Below, one piece after another: positions 8,733 through 16,521 of a stretch of DNA of 64,000 nucleotides (position 1 is the first letter of the stretch; the number at the start of each line of letters is the position of its first letter). The DNA is from Paracoccaceae bacterium (GTDB lineage: Bacteria > Pseudomonadota > Alphaproteobacteria > Rhodobacterales > Rhodobacteraceae), in the NCBI GenBank assembly GCA_024742695.1, contig JANSXY010000004.1:124001-188000 (forward strand), given 5' to 3'. Both the position numbers and the translations under genes were made by a program. Under the pieces are notes generated by a model. The model searched no databases. It was not told where the DNA came from and saw only the letters and a list, made by a program, of their open reading frames with translations.

Positions 8733-9299
8733 TCAGGGCTGTGTCTCGCGCCGGGATCTGCCGGGGAAGTTCCGCGCCTGCCACAGAAGGTTGTTGACGG
8801 CGGCTTCGGCCAGCGCGACCTCCATCGCCGGCGCGGAAACCGGCGCGCGCAGCGTGACGTCGCAGATCGCGAGGCGTTCGGCCGTGAAATCGTTGAACCG
8901 GACCTCGCCGGAAATCACGATCACCGGCAACGACGGATGCCTGCGCCGCAGGTCGCCCAGCCGATCCACCACGGACGCCGGGCCGCCGAAGCCGTCGATA
9001 TCGACGATCAGCATTGCGAAGGCCGCGCGATGCGCCATCAACTCGCCGATGGCGAGGCCGAAGCCCTCGACCGGCACGCAGCGGTAGCCCGCCGCGTGCA
9101 GCCACGCGCCAACCGGGGAGGCCGCGCCGGAATCGGCCGCCGCGTATAGCACCGGGCGGCGGTCCGCGGCGGCCTGTGGCCGCGGCTCGCGCGGCGTCGC
9201 ACGGGGCGCGGGCGGCCGCCGATCCTCTGCCGGGCGGCGGACCAGTCGGGCGAGGCGCTGCAACAGGGTCGGGCGGCGGGTGCGGCTGTCGGCCTGCAT
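8733..9299 (-). CDS. Stand-alone receiver-like protein with substituted lysine
   Basis: A 188-aa protein with a basic, proline/arginine-rich N-terminal 50 residues and a response-regulator-like fold after that. The Asp site is present (Asp100 in MLIVDIDGFGG) and the Ser/Thr site is Ser130 in VIVISGEV, but the lysine expected in the beta-5 strand is Arg151 (CDVTLRAP), and only one of the two acidic pocket residues is seen (Asp56). No DNA-binding or enzymatic domain follows. It may act as a phosphate sink or a partner-binding module. It follows the 64-aa gene with a 13-base gap and is convergent with the response regulator, 22 bases away. Function uncertain. Confidence 0.65.
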   Translation of the reverse strand: MQADSRTRRPTLLQRLARLVRRPAEDRRPPAPRATPREPRPQAAADRRPVLYAAADSGAASPVGAWLHAAGYRCVPVEGFGLAIGELMAHRAAFAMLIVDIDGFGGPASVVDRLGDLRRRHPSLPVIVISGEVRFNDFTAERLAICDVTLRAPVSAPAMEVALAEAAVNNLLWQARNFPGRSRRETQP

Positions 9300-9312
9300 G
9301 CCCCAGCCCCTG

Positions 9313-9507
9313 TCAGGCGCGCCGCGGGGGAATCGCGATCACGTCGCAGGCCCCGTCGACCGGTTCGGTATCGTCCAGTTCGTCCAGCATCGGGGCGATG
9401 CGGTCGGCCGTTCGGGTCAATTCCCCGCGGATCTCCGCAAGGTCGTTGCGCAGCGCGTAGTCGATCATGTCGTCCAGCACCGCAGAAATCCAGGCATGTT
9501 GGTTCAT
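9313..9507 (-). CDS. Small acidic protein, 64 aa
   Basis: I do not recognise a named family. The product is acidic and probably helical over residues 3-45 (MIDYALRNDLAEIRGEL), with a short basic C-terminus ending in RRA. It has no membrane segment. It is the first gene of a two-gene unit with the receiver-like protein 13 bases downstream. The preceding 180 bases are AT-rich and look like a promoter region. A regulatory or anchoring role for the degenerate receiver is possible but unsupported. Confidence 0.55.
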   Translation of the reverse strand: MNQHAWISAVLDDMIDYALRNDLAEIRGELTRTADRIAPMLDELDDTEPVDGACDVIAIPPRRA

Positions 9508-9643
9508 GCGGATGACTCTCTGCTCGAATTTAAAAACCTGCCACCGGCTCAGTGTTTTGGAAGCGTTTGTTGATGCCGGATAAGGTTAACAATTACATAA
9601 TTCGAACCAGGGCGGACACACACGTTAGTATGGTAAGTGCTAT

Positions 9644-9678
9644 CTAAAGTATGTAACTACATACTTTAGTGTAGTTAC
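9644..9678. promoter_or_regulatory. Two overlapping, mutually exclusive inverted repeats
   Basis: Arm CTAAAGTATGTA (9644-9655) and its exact complement (9658-9669) form a 26-base inverted repeat with a 2-base centre. A second perfect repeat, GTAACTAC (9653-9660) with GTAGTTAC (9671-9678) around a 10-base loop, shares the right arm. The two hairpins cannot form together. They lie in an AT-rich stretch 137 bases upstream of the 64-aa gene and about 330 bases before the decarboxylase. Either a dimeric-repressor operator or a structural switch would fit. Confidence 0.6.
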
Positions 9679-10011
9679 CTTTGACGCCCGCCCATCGCGG
9701 CGCCTGATGGCCGGATCGGTCGGAAAGACCCGTGATCGCACCGGCGGCATGGGGTTCCGTTCGACGTGCGCGGGTATCAAGTTCCGATCACGGCCTCTGT
9801 TCGTCCGAAGGCCGTGTCCGGCGCAGGGCGCGGTCCCTTCGGGCATCGCGGGGGTTCCTCCGGTTCCCGCATGTCGCGCGTGTAGACGCGGTCGCGGAAC
9901 CCTCAGGGGCTGACCGGCCCGGCCGAAAGTCTGGCCGCCGCGGTTCCCCCGGCCCTTGATCCAGTGCCCCCGTGGCCCTATACACCCGGCTTCGCGGCGG
10001 CGGGGGCAGGC
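9679..10011 (+). other. GC-rich leader of the carboxynorspermidine genes, with a nested hairpin
   Basis: No convincing gene lies in this 333-base stretch; a short Arg-rich frame at 9707-9913 looks like chance. The segment 9862-9901 can fold as GGTTCC (9862-9867) with GGAACC (9896-9901), enclosing CGCGT-GTAG-ACGCG (9877-9890). Other GGTTCC-type repeats occur nearby at 9855 and 9752. This could be a structured leader of the polyamine genes, but I recognise no known riboswitch. Confidence 0.35.
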
Positions 10012-11109
10012 ATGATTCAGACACCCTACTACCTGATCGACATCGCCCGGCTTCAGGCCAACATGGCCAGGGTCGCAAGGCTGCGCGACCTGTCCGGCGC
10101 GAAGGCGTTGCTGGCGCTGAAATGCTTCGCCACATGGTCGGTCTTCGACCGAATGCGCCCGCATATGGATGGCACGACCTCCTCCTCGCTTTACGAATTG
10201 CGGCTGGGTCGCGAGAAGTTCGGCGGCGAAACGCATGCCTATTCGGTGGCCTGGGCCGATCACGAGATCGACGAGGCGGTGGGATATGCCGACAAGATCA
10301 TCTTCAACACCATCGGCCAGCTCGACCGGTTCGAGGCCCGCGCCCAGGGCATCCAGCGCGGGCTGCGGCTCAATCCCGGCATTTCCACCTCGGGCTTCGA
10401 CCTTGCCGATCCGGCGCGGCCGTTCTCGCGGCTGGGCGAATGGGATAGCGCGAAGATCGCCACGGTGATCGACCGGATTTCCGGCTTCATGATCCACTAC
10501 AACTGCGAGAACGCCGATTTCGGCCTGTTCGACCGGCAACTGACGGATATCGAGAACCGGTTCGGCAACCTGCTGGGCCAGGTGCAATGGGTCAGCCTGG
10601 GCGGCGGCATCCATTTCACCGGCGAGGGCTATCCGCTGGAGGCGCTGGCCGCGCGGCTGCGCGCCTTCGCCGACCGCTTCGGCGTGCAGGTCTATCTCGA
10701 ACCGGGCGAGGCGGCGATCACCAGGGCCGCGACGCTGGAGGTCACCGTTCTCGACACGCTCGACAACGGCAAGCAGCTTGCCATCGTCGACAGCTCGATC
10801 GAGGCGCACATGCTCGATCTGCTGATCTACCGCGAACCGGCCAAGGTGCTGCCGAACGCCGGCCCGCACCGGTTCATGATCTGCGGCAAGTCCTGCCTGG
10901 CCGGCGACATCTTCGGCGAGTTCGATTTCCCCGAACCGCTGAAACCGGGCGACCGGCTGTCGATCCAGGACGCGGCCGGTTACACGATGGTCAAGAAAAA
11001 CTGGTTCAACGGCGTGAAGATGCCGTCGATCGCGATCCGCGAGACGGACGGAACGGAACGGTTGGTCAGGTCGTTCGGCTACGAGGATTTCGCCGCGGCC
11101 CTGTCCTGA
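10012..11109 (+). CDS. nspC: Carboxynorspermidine decarboxylase
   Basis: PLP-dependent fold III decarboxylase that converts carboxynorspermidine or carboxyspermidine to norspermidine or spermidine. The 365-aa product shows the PLP lysine Lys37 in LLALKCFATWSVFD, HYNCENADF, the glycine-rich SLGGGIHFTGEGYP phosphate loop, YLEPGEAAI and the catalytic cysteine region FMICGKSCLAGDIFGEF. The start ATG at 10012 follows GGGGGCAGG; a longer frame from 9964 adds non-conserved sequence. It precedes the dehydrogenase by 36 bases, and the pair forms the bacterial alternative spermidine route from aspartate semialdehyde and a diamine. Confidence 0.93.
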   Translation: MIQTPYYLIDIARLQANMARVARLRDLSGAKALLALKCFATWSVFDRMRPHMDGTTSSSLYELRLGREKFGGETHAYSVAWADHEIDEAVGYADKIIFNTIGQLDRFEARAQGIQRGLRLNPGISTSGFDLADPARPFSRLGEWDSAKIATVIDRISGFMIHYNCENADFGLFDRQLTDIENRFGNLLGQVQWVSLGGGIHFTGEGYPLEALAARLRAFADRFGVQVYLEPGEAAITRAATLEVTVLDTLDNGKQLAIVDSSIEAHMLDLLIYREPAKVLPNAGPHRFMICGKSCLAGDIFGEFDFPEPLKPGDRLSIQDAAGYTMVKKNWFNGVKMPSIAIRETDGTERLVRSFGYEDFAAALS

Positions 11110-11145
11110 GGTCCGCCCCGCCAGCCCCAGGCATAGGAGACTGAC

Positions 11146-12387
11146 GTGAAAAGGAACGTGCTCATCATCGGCGCCGGCGGCGTCGCCCAGGTCACCGCGC
11201 ACAAATGCGCGCAGAACAACGACATCCTCGGCGATCTGCACATCGCCTCGCGCACGAAGGCGAAATGCGACGCGATCATCGACAGCGTGCACGAGAAGGG
11301 CGCGATGAAGCGGCCGGGCGTGTTCGAGGCGCACGCGCTTGACGCGACGGATACCGCCGCCGTCGCCTCGCTGATCCGCCGCACCGGCGCGCAGATCGTC
11401 ATCAACGTCGGCTCCGCCTTCGTCAACATGTACGTGCTGGAGGCCTGCCTCGAGACCGGCGCGGCCTACATGGACACCGCGATCCACGAGGAACCCGACA
11501 GGATCTGCGAGGATCCGCCGTGGTACGCCAACCACGAATGGAAGCGCCGCGCGCGCTGCAAGGAGGCCGGTGTCACCGCGATCCTCGGCGTGGGGTTCGA
11601 CCCCGGCGTGGTCAACGCCTTTGCCCGGCTGGCGGAGGACGACTATCTCGACACCATCGCCTCGATCGACATCGTCGACATCAATGCAGGCAGCCACGGC
11701 AAGTACTTCGCGACGAATTTCGACCCCGAGATCAACTTCCGCGAATTCACCGGCACCGTCTGGTCCTGGCAGAACGGCGAGTGGCAGGCCAACAGGATGT
11801 TCGAGATCGGCCGCGATTGGGATCTGCCGGTCGTCGGCACACAGCGCGCCTACATGACCGGCCATGACGAGATCCACTCGCTTTCGGCCCGCTACCCGCA
11901 GGCCGACGTGCGGTTCTGGATGGGCTTCGGCGAGCACTACATCAACGTCTTCACGGTGCTGAAGAACCTCGGGCTTCTGTCCGAACAGCCGGTCACCACG
12001 GCCGAAGGGCTGGAGGTCGTGCCGCTGAAGGTGGTGAAGGCGGTGCTGCCCGATCCGGCCTCGCTCGCGCCGGGCTACACCGGCAAGACCTGCATCGGCG
12101 ATCTGGTGAAGGGCACCAGGGATGGCCAGCCCGCCGAGGTCTTCGTCTACAACGTCGCCGACCACAAGGAAGCCTACGAGGAGGTCGGCAGTCAGGGCAT
12201 CTCCTACACCGCCGGCGTGCCCCCGGTCGCCGCCGCGATCCTGATCGCCAACGGCACCTGGGACGTTGGCGAGATGAAGAACGTCGAGGATCTGCCGCCG
12301 AAGCCGTTCCTCGAGGTGCTGGACAGGCTCGGGTTGCCGACGCGGGTAAAGGATGCCGCCGGCGACCGGCCGGTGACCTACGGCTGA
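11146..12387 (+). CDS. Carboxynorspermidine dehydrogenase (saccharopine dehydrogenase family)
   Basis: NADPH-dependent enzyme that condenses aspartate semialdehyde with 1,3-diaminopropane or putrescine to form carboxynorspermidine or carboxyspermidine. The 413-aa product starts with the Rossmann motif VLIIGAGGVAQVTAHKCAQ and contains the family segments INVGSAFVNMYVLEACLETG, YMDTAIHE and ILGVGFDPGVVNAFARLA. It starts at GTG 11146 (MKRNV), after the spacer GGAGACTGAC. The gene sits 36 bases after the decarboxylase, whose substrate it makes. Saccharopine dehydrogenase proper is unlikely given that neighbour. Confidence 0.92.
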   Translation: MKRNVLIIGAGGVAQVTAHKCAQNNDILGDLHIASRTKAKCDAIIDSVHEKGAMKRPGVFEAHALDATDTAAVASLIRRTGAQIVINVGSAFVNMYVLEACLETGAAYMDTAIHEEPDRICEDPPWYANHEWKRRARCKEAGVTAILGVGFDPGVVNAFARLAEDDYLDTIASIDIVDINAGSHGKYFATNFDPEINFREFTGTVWSWQNGEWQANRMFEIGRDWDLPVVGTQRAYMTGHDEIHSLSARYPQADVRFWMGFGEHYINVFTVLKNLGLLSEQPVTTAEGLEVVPLKVVKAVLPDPASLAPGYTGKTCIGDLVKGTRDGQPAEVFVYNVADHKEAYEEVGSQGISYTAGVPPVAAAILIANGTWDVGEMKNVEDLPPKPFLEVLDRLGLPTRVKDAAGDRPVTYG

Positions 12388-12556
12388 TCGGTCCGGGGCC
12401 GGGATCGGTGCGCCGACGCAGAGGCGGCCGCGTTAACCGATCCGACTCGCAATGCTGCTTTCTTGGCGCGCGTCGGGCGAAGCCACGGGGCGGCGCGCCC
12501 GAATTGTGCCATGAACGCCCGGTAATGCTCGGGAACGGAAACGGAGGATCGGCGAG

Positions 12557-13033
12557 ATGACCAGCACTGCACCTGCGCCCGCCGCGACGCTCGGCTGGCT
12601 CGGCTTCGCGACAGGCGCGGCCGCGCTTATCCTGACGCTGGTGGTCTTCTGGGCCGGCCCGTTCGCGCCGCAGCAGGCGGCCGGGGTCAGCCTTGGCGAA
12701 CTGGCCGCCGATATCGCGAAGTCGGCGGCCCGATCCGTCGCCGGGCAGCCGCAGCCGGGGCCGGTGGCCCAGCCCAGAACGATCGACGACTATCTGGAGA
12801 TCGGCGTCGCGCTGCTGGCCGGGCTGGCCATCATTCTGGGCGTCGCGTCGTTCGTCCGGCACGAACGCAAGCGCGCGGCGCTGTCGGGGATCGCCCTGGG
12901 CGGGCTGGCGGTGGGTATCCAGATCTTCGCCTGGTCGATCATGATGATCGTCGGCGCCCTGGTGATCTTTGGCATCATGGCCGCGCTGCGCGACACCTTC
13001 GGGGACATCTTCGGCGGCCTGTTCGGCGGCTAG
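12557..13033 (+). CDS. Small integral membrane protein, 158 aa
   Basis: No named family recognised. Hydrophobic segments are at about 10-33 (LGWLGFATGAAALILTLVVF), 80-102 (EIGVALLAGLAIILGVASFV) and 108-145, the last probably two helices, ending with a glycine/phenylalanine tail IFGGLFGG. A proline/glutamine-rich loop (65-78) links the first two. The ribosome site is GGAGG ahead of the ATG at 12557. It faces the GbsR-like regulator gene convergently with only 30 bases between, and shows no operon partner on its own strand. Confidence 0.65.
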   Translation: MTSTAPAPAATLGWLGFATGAAALILTLVVFWAGPFAPQQAAGVSLGELAADIAKSAARSVAGQPQPGPVAQPRTIDDYLEIGVALLAGLAIILGVASFVRHERKRAALSGIALGGLAVGIQIFAWSIMMIVGALVIFGIMAALRDTFGDIFGGLFGG

Positions 13034-13063
13034 CCGCCGCGATCGCGCGGCGCCCCGCCGATC

Positions 13064-13582
13064 TCAGCCCTTTTTTTTCTTCTTTTTCTTCTTCTTCTCG
13101 CCGCTATCCCCGGCGCTGTCTTCCTCGCCCGCGATCTCGGCGCGCAGCGCGGCGGGATCGAGATGGCCCAGGCCCTCCATCCACCCGCCCAGCGCGTCGA
13201 GCATCGCGGCAAGATCGACGGCGCGCGGGTCGTCGCCCAGGGCGGCCAGCCGGTCGCGCGCCGGGGCGATATCGCGCCGCGCACGTTCGGCCAGCAGGGT
13301 GCCGAGAATCTGCCACGGATCGGCCGGGGCCGAGAAATACTCTTTCCGGTCACCCGGCGCGCGCAGCACGCTCACCAGGCCCCAAAGCCGGAGTTCCTTC
13401 AGCGCGGTCGAGACATTGGAGCGGGAGATCCCCACCTGCTCGACCAGATCGTCGGCGCAGGGCGCGCTGGCCGAGCGCCAGATCGCGGCGAAACACTGGC
13501 CCGCCGGCCGGCTGAGGCCGAAACGGCCGGCGAATTCCGCGAATACCGTCTCGATCCCGTCGCGCGTCGCGTTCATTTCCAT
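13064..13582 (-). CDS. GbsR/MarR-like regulator with a polylysine C-terminus
   Basis: A 172-aa winged-helix protein of the GbsR type. The HTH lies at about 35-75 (CADDLVEQVGISRSNVSTAL, LRLWGLVSVLRAPGDRKEYF). A helical C-terminal half follows. It ends with nine consecutive lysines and a glycine, encoded by a purine tract including eight A residues in the coding strand (T8 at 13071-13078). A single-base slip there would change only the tail and stop. Family members respond to choline or other osmoprotectants, but no such genes are adjacent, so its target is unknown. It is 75 bases upstream of the aminotransferase stop and faces the membrane protein. Confidence 0.8.
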   Translation of the reverse strand: MEMNATRDGIETVFAEFAGRFGLSRPAGQCFAAIWRSASAPCADDLVEQVGISRSNVSTALKELRLWGLVSVLRAPGDRKEYFSAPADPWQILGTLLAERARRDIAPARDRLAALGDDPRAVDLAAMLDALGGWMEGLGHLDPAALRAEIAGEEDSAGDSGEKKKKKKKKKG

Positions 13583-13657
13583 CCCCAGCGCCGATGCCCG
13601 GCGCCGCCAGACTAGCGCCGGGCGGCGCGGCCGTCACCCTGTCCGATCGCCCGTCGG

Positions 13658-15010
13658 TCAGGCGGCCGCGAAGCCCGCATCGAGCGCGGCGAGGATCACG
13701 TCGATCTCGTCGGCCGTGATCGTCAGCGGCGGCGACATCAGGATGTTGTGCGCCCCGAGCCGGACCATCGCGCCGGCTTCGTAGGCGGCCTTGTGAATCC
13801 GCTTCATCGTCCCGGCGTCCATCGGCGTCTTCGCGGCGCGGTCCGAAACGATCTCGATCCCGGTCATCAGGCCGTGGCCGCCGCGCACGTCGCCGATGAT
13901 GTCGTGCTTCTCCGCAAGTTTCAGGACGCCGTCGTAAAGCTGGGTGCCGCGGGCGGCGGCGTTTTCGTTCAGCTTCAGGCGCTGCAACTCTCCGACATTC
14001 GCGATCGCGCCGGCGGCGCAGACCGGGTGCGCGGAATAGGTGTAGCCGTGCCAGATCGCCGCCTCGGCCGCCGGGGCGGTTTCGAACACCTCGGCCACGT
14101 GATCGGCGATCATCACCGCCCCGAACGGCAGGTAGCCCGAGGTGATGCCCTTGGCGGTGGACATCAGGTCGGGCCTGACCCCCCAGTGCCGCGAACCGGT
14201 CCAGTCGCCGGTGCGACCGAAGCCGGTGATCACCTCGTCGGCGATCATCAGGATGCCGTAGCGGGTGCAGATCTCGCGCAGCTTCGGCATGAAGCTTTCG
14301 TGCGGCACGATCACCCCGCCGGCGCCGAGGATCGGCTCCATGATGAAGGCGGCGATGGTGTTCGCGCCCTGGAACTCGATCTCGTCGACCATCTGCGCGG
14401 CGATCCGGTCGGCGAGCTTCGCCGGATCGGTCTCGTCATAGGGGTTGCGGTAGGGGTAGGGCGCGGGCAGGTGGAAGCAGCCGGGCAGAAGCGGTTCGTA
14501 GCCGATCCGGAAGCGGTTGTTGCCGTTCACGCTGGCGCCGCCGAAATGGGTGCCGTGATAGCCCTTCTTGAGGCTCAGGAACTTGGTGCGCCCCGGTTCG
14601 CCCTTGATCCGGTGATACTGCCGCGCCAGCCGCAGGCAGGTTTCCACGCTGTCGGATCCGCCCGAGGTGAAGAAGGCGCGCACCATCCCGTCGGGTTCGA
14701 AGAACTCGCGCAGCATCCAGCTGAGCTCGATCGCCTTGTCGTTCGACGAGCCGGCGAAGGCGGAGTAGTAGGGCAGTTCGAACAACTGGTCGGCGATGGC
14801 CTGTTTCACCGTGTCGTTCGAATAGCCGATGTTGACGCACCACAGCCCGCCCACGGCGTCGACGGTGGAATGGCCGTCGATATCGAAGATCCGCACGCCT
14901 TCCGCCCGGGTGATGATCGTCGGCGCGTTCGCCATCACCTCGCCCGGCGCGCCCATCGGGTGCCACATGTGGCGGGCATTGTTTTCCTTGAGGAAATTGG
15001 AATCTTTCAT
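13658..15010 (-). CDS. Class III aminotransferase (omega-amino acid/diamine:pyruvate type)
   Basis: PLP fold I transaminase of 450 aa. The PLP-binding Lys287 is in STAKGITSGYLPFGA, Asp258 in MIADEVITGFGRTG and the FTSGGSDSVETCLRLARQ phosphate-binding loop is at 114-131. Family members move an amino group from omega-amino acids, diamines such as putrescine, or taurine to pyruvate or glyoxylate. It is last in a minus-strand run after allA, 74 bases away, so it may be co-transcribed with urate catabolism and could use glyoxylate as acceptor; this is inference. A gapless paralogue lies at 48099-49463. Exact substrate cannot be assigned. Confidence 0.88.
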   Translation of the reverse strand: MKDSNFLKENNARHMWHPMGAPGEVMANAPTIITRAEGVRIFDIDGHSTVDAVGGLWCVNIGYSNDTVKQAIADQLFELPYYSAFAGSSNDKAIELSWMLREFFEPDGMVRAFFTSGGSDSVETCLRLARQYHRIKGEPGRTKFLSLKKGYHGTHFGGASVNGNNRFRIGYEPLLPGCFHLPAPYPYRNPYDETDPAKLADRIAAQMVDEIEFQGANTIAAFIMEPILGAGGVIVPHESFMPKLREICTRYGILMIADEVITGFGRTGDWTGSRHWGVRPDLMSTAKGITSGYLPFGAVMIADHVAEVFETAPAAEAAIWHGYTYSAHPVCAAGAIANVGELQRLKLNENAAARGTQLYDGVLKLAEKHDIIGDVRGGHGLMTGIEIVSDRAAKTPMDAGTMKRIHKAAYEAGAMVRLGAHNILMSPPLTITADEIDVILAALDAGFAAA

Positions 15011-15084
15011 GGCGGGCCTCGGCCTGATCGGGTGAACCGGCGCAGCCTACTGCCGGGCCCGTGGCCTGCCAAGGGGCATTCGGC

Positions 15085-15576
15085 TCAGCCCGCCGCGATC
15101 ATCCAGGGTTCGGCCAGCGGGTATTCCTCGAGGTTGGCGCCCGGACCGATCCGGTCGACGACCGCGAACAGGCCCGGCGCGGCGAGCGGGGTCAGCACCC
15201 CGTGCCAGGTGCCGCGCAGCAGGTTGATCCCCTGCCCCGGCGCGGTGAGGAAAGCGCGCGGGATGCCGGGGCGGCCACCCTCGTCGGGCGCGACGGTGAC
15301 GAGGAAGGGATGCGCGTGCATCGGCACGAAGGCCTGCGCGCCGTCGGGGTGGCGTTCCAGAAGATCGAGCGCGTAGGGCAGGCGCCGCGGTTCTGCCAGG
15401 AAGACGGAAATGCCGGCCCGGCCGTCCGCGTCGAAGGCCAGCCGCGCCCGGTCGTGCCAGCGCCCGCAAAGACCCCGGTTGATGATCCGGTCGGGCGGGC
15501 CGGCGGCCTCCAGCACGTCGCCGAAGGGGGCGAAGGCCTCGGGCGTCAGCGGTTCGGTTCGTATCGTGCGGGACAT
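15085..15576 (-). CDS. allA: Ureidoglycolate lyase
   Basis: Splits (S)-ureidoglycolate to glyoxylate and urea, the last step of allantoin breakdown. The 163-aa cupin-like product begins RTIRTEPLTPEAFAPFGDV and contains the conserved FVPMHAHPFLVTVAP and GTWHGVLTPL segments. The start ATG at 15576 removes 32 proline/alanine-rich, non-conserved residues of a longer frame that would run into the upstream repeat. It follows allE on the same strand after a 102-base gap that holds a GC-rich hairpin element. Confidence 0.9.
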   Translation of the reverse strand: MSRTIRTEPLTPEAFAPFGDVLEAAGPPDRIINRGLCGRWHDRARLAFDADGRAGISVFLAEPRRLPYALDLLERHPDGAQAFVPMHAHPFLVTVAPDEGGRPGIPRAFLTAPGQGINLLRGTWHGVLTPLAAPGLFAVVDRIGPGANLEEYPLAEPWMIAAG

Positions 15577-15611
15577 TCCTGCCTCCGGCGTCGGTGTGGT
15601 GGCGGGTGCGC

Positions 15612-15675
15612 GGGGGGCTGTCTGCCCCCCGGCCGGCTGCGCCGGCGCCCCCCGAGGATATTTGACGACCAAAAT
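15612..15675. repeat. GC-rich hairpin element, candidate Rhodobacteraceae intergenic repeat
   Basis: GGGGGGC-TGTCT-GCCCCCC (15612-15630) and GCCGGC-TGC-GCCGGC (15632-15646) are followed by CCCCCCGAGGATATTTGACG. Similar C-rich sequence followed by GAGGATATTT and an AAATG or AAGATG motif recurs between genes in this bacterial family, from memory rather than a search. Only one copy is present in this window. Confidence 0.45.
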
Positions 15676-15678
15676 GGA

Positions 15679-16521
15679 TCAGGCGGCGGGACCGAAGGCA
15701 CCGGGGCCGCGCAACCGGGCGTGGCGGTTGACATCCTTGTAGAGCAGGTAGCGGAACCGGCCCGGCCCGGCGGCGATGCAGGCCTGCGGGCAGAAGGCGC
15801 GCAGCCACATGAAATCGCCCGCCTCGACCTCGTGCCAGTCGCGGTTGAGCTTGTAGACGGCGCGGCCTTCCAGCACGTAGAGCCCGTGCTCCATCACGTG
15901 GGTTTCCTCGAACGGGATGCGGCCGCCGGGTTCGAAGGTGACGATGTTGACATGCATGTCGTGGGAAAGGTCGGCCGGGTCGGCGAAGCGGGTGGTGGCC
16001 CATCGGCCCTCGGTGCCCGGCATCGGGACCGGCGGGATGCCGGCCTCGTCGGTGACGAAGGCGGCGGGCGGGGCGAGGCCCGGCGCGGGTTCCCAGAGCT
16101 TGCGGATCCAGTGGAAGCTGGCCGCGGTGTCGCCGGGGTTCGAAAGCCGCCAGTCGCTGCCGGGCGGCAGGTAGGCGTAGCCGCCCGGGCCGAGATCGTG
16201 CACCGCGGCGCCGATCGTCAGCCGCGGCGCGCCTTCGGTGACGAACAGCACGCCCTCGGCACCGGTGTCGGGTTCCGGCGCGTCGGAACCGCCGCCGGGC
16301 GCGACCTCCATCACGTAGTGGCTGAAGGTTTCGGCGAAGCCGGTGAGCGGGCGCGCGATGATCCAGGCGCGCGTGCCGGCCCAGCCCGGCAGCAGGCTGG
16401 TGACGATATCGGAAAAGACGCCGCGCGGGATCAGGGCGTAGGCCTCGGTGAAGATGGCGCGGCCGGTCATCAGTTGCGTCTGCGGCGGCAGGCCGCCGGA
16501 CGGGGCGTGGTATCCGGTCAT
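15679..16521 (-). CDS. allE: (S)-ureidoglycine aminohydrolase
   Basis: Mn-dependent bicupin that deaminates ureidoglycine to (S)-ureidoglycolate and ammonia. The 280-aa length is typical. The C-terminal cupin carries the metal and substrate residues in IPFEETHVMEHGLYVLEG, YKLNRDWHEVEAGDFMWLRA and FCPQACIAAG. The gene starts inside the end of the upstream PuuE-UraD gene (4-base overlap) and is followed by allA. Its presence implies the route via allantoate amidohydrolase rather than allantoicase, yet no such hydrolase gene is in this window. Confidence 0.92.
   Translation of the reverse strand: MTGYHAPSGGLPPQTQLMTGRAIFTEAYALIPRGVFSDIVTSLLPGWAGTRAWIIARPLTGFAETFSHYVMEVAPGGGSDAPEPDTGAEGVLFVTEGAPRLTIGAAVHDLGPGGYAYLPPGSDWRLSNPGDTAASFHWIRKLWEPAPGLAPPAAFVTDEAGIPPVPMPGTEGRWATTRFADPADLSHDMHVNIVTFEPGGRIPFEETHVMEHGLYVLEGRAVYKLNRDWHEVEAGDFMWLRAFCPQACIAAGPGRFRYLLYKDVNRHARLRGPGAFGPAA

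Noticed and set aside
9707-9913. A 68-residue frame in the polyamine gene leader
   Set aside because: Arg/Pro/Cys-rich, no ribosome site and no resemblance to known proteins.
9640-12165. An 841-residue frame on the minus strand
   Set aside because: It runs antisense to the carboxynorspermidine genes and its composition is that of a GC-rich shadow.
13071-13098. T-rich tract as a terminator for the membrane protein gene
   Set aside because: It is inside the polylysine codons of the opposite gene and is not preceded by a strong stem; a role in termination cannot be excluded but is not needed.
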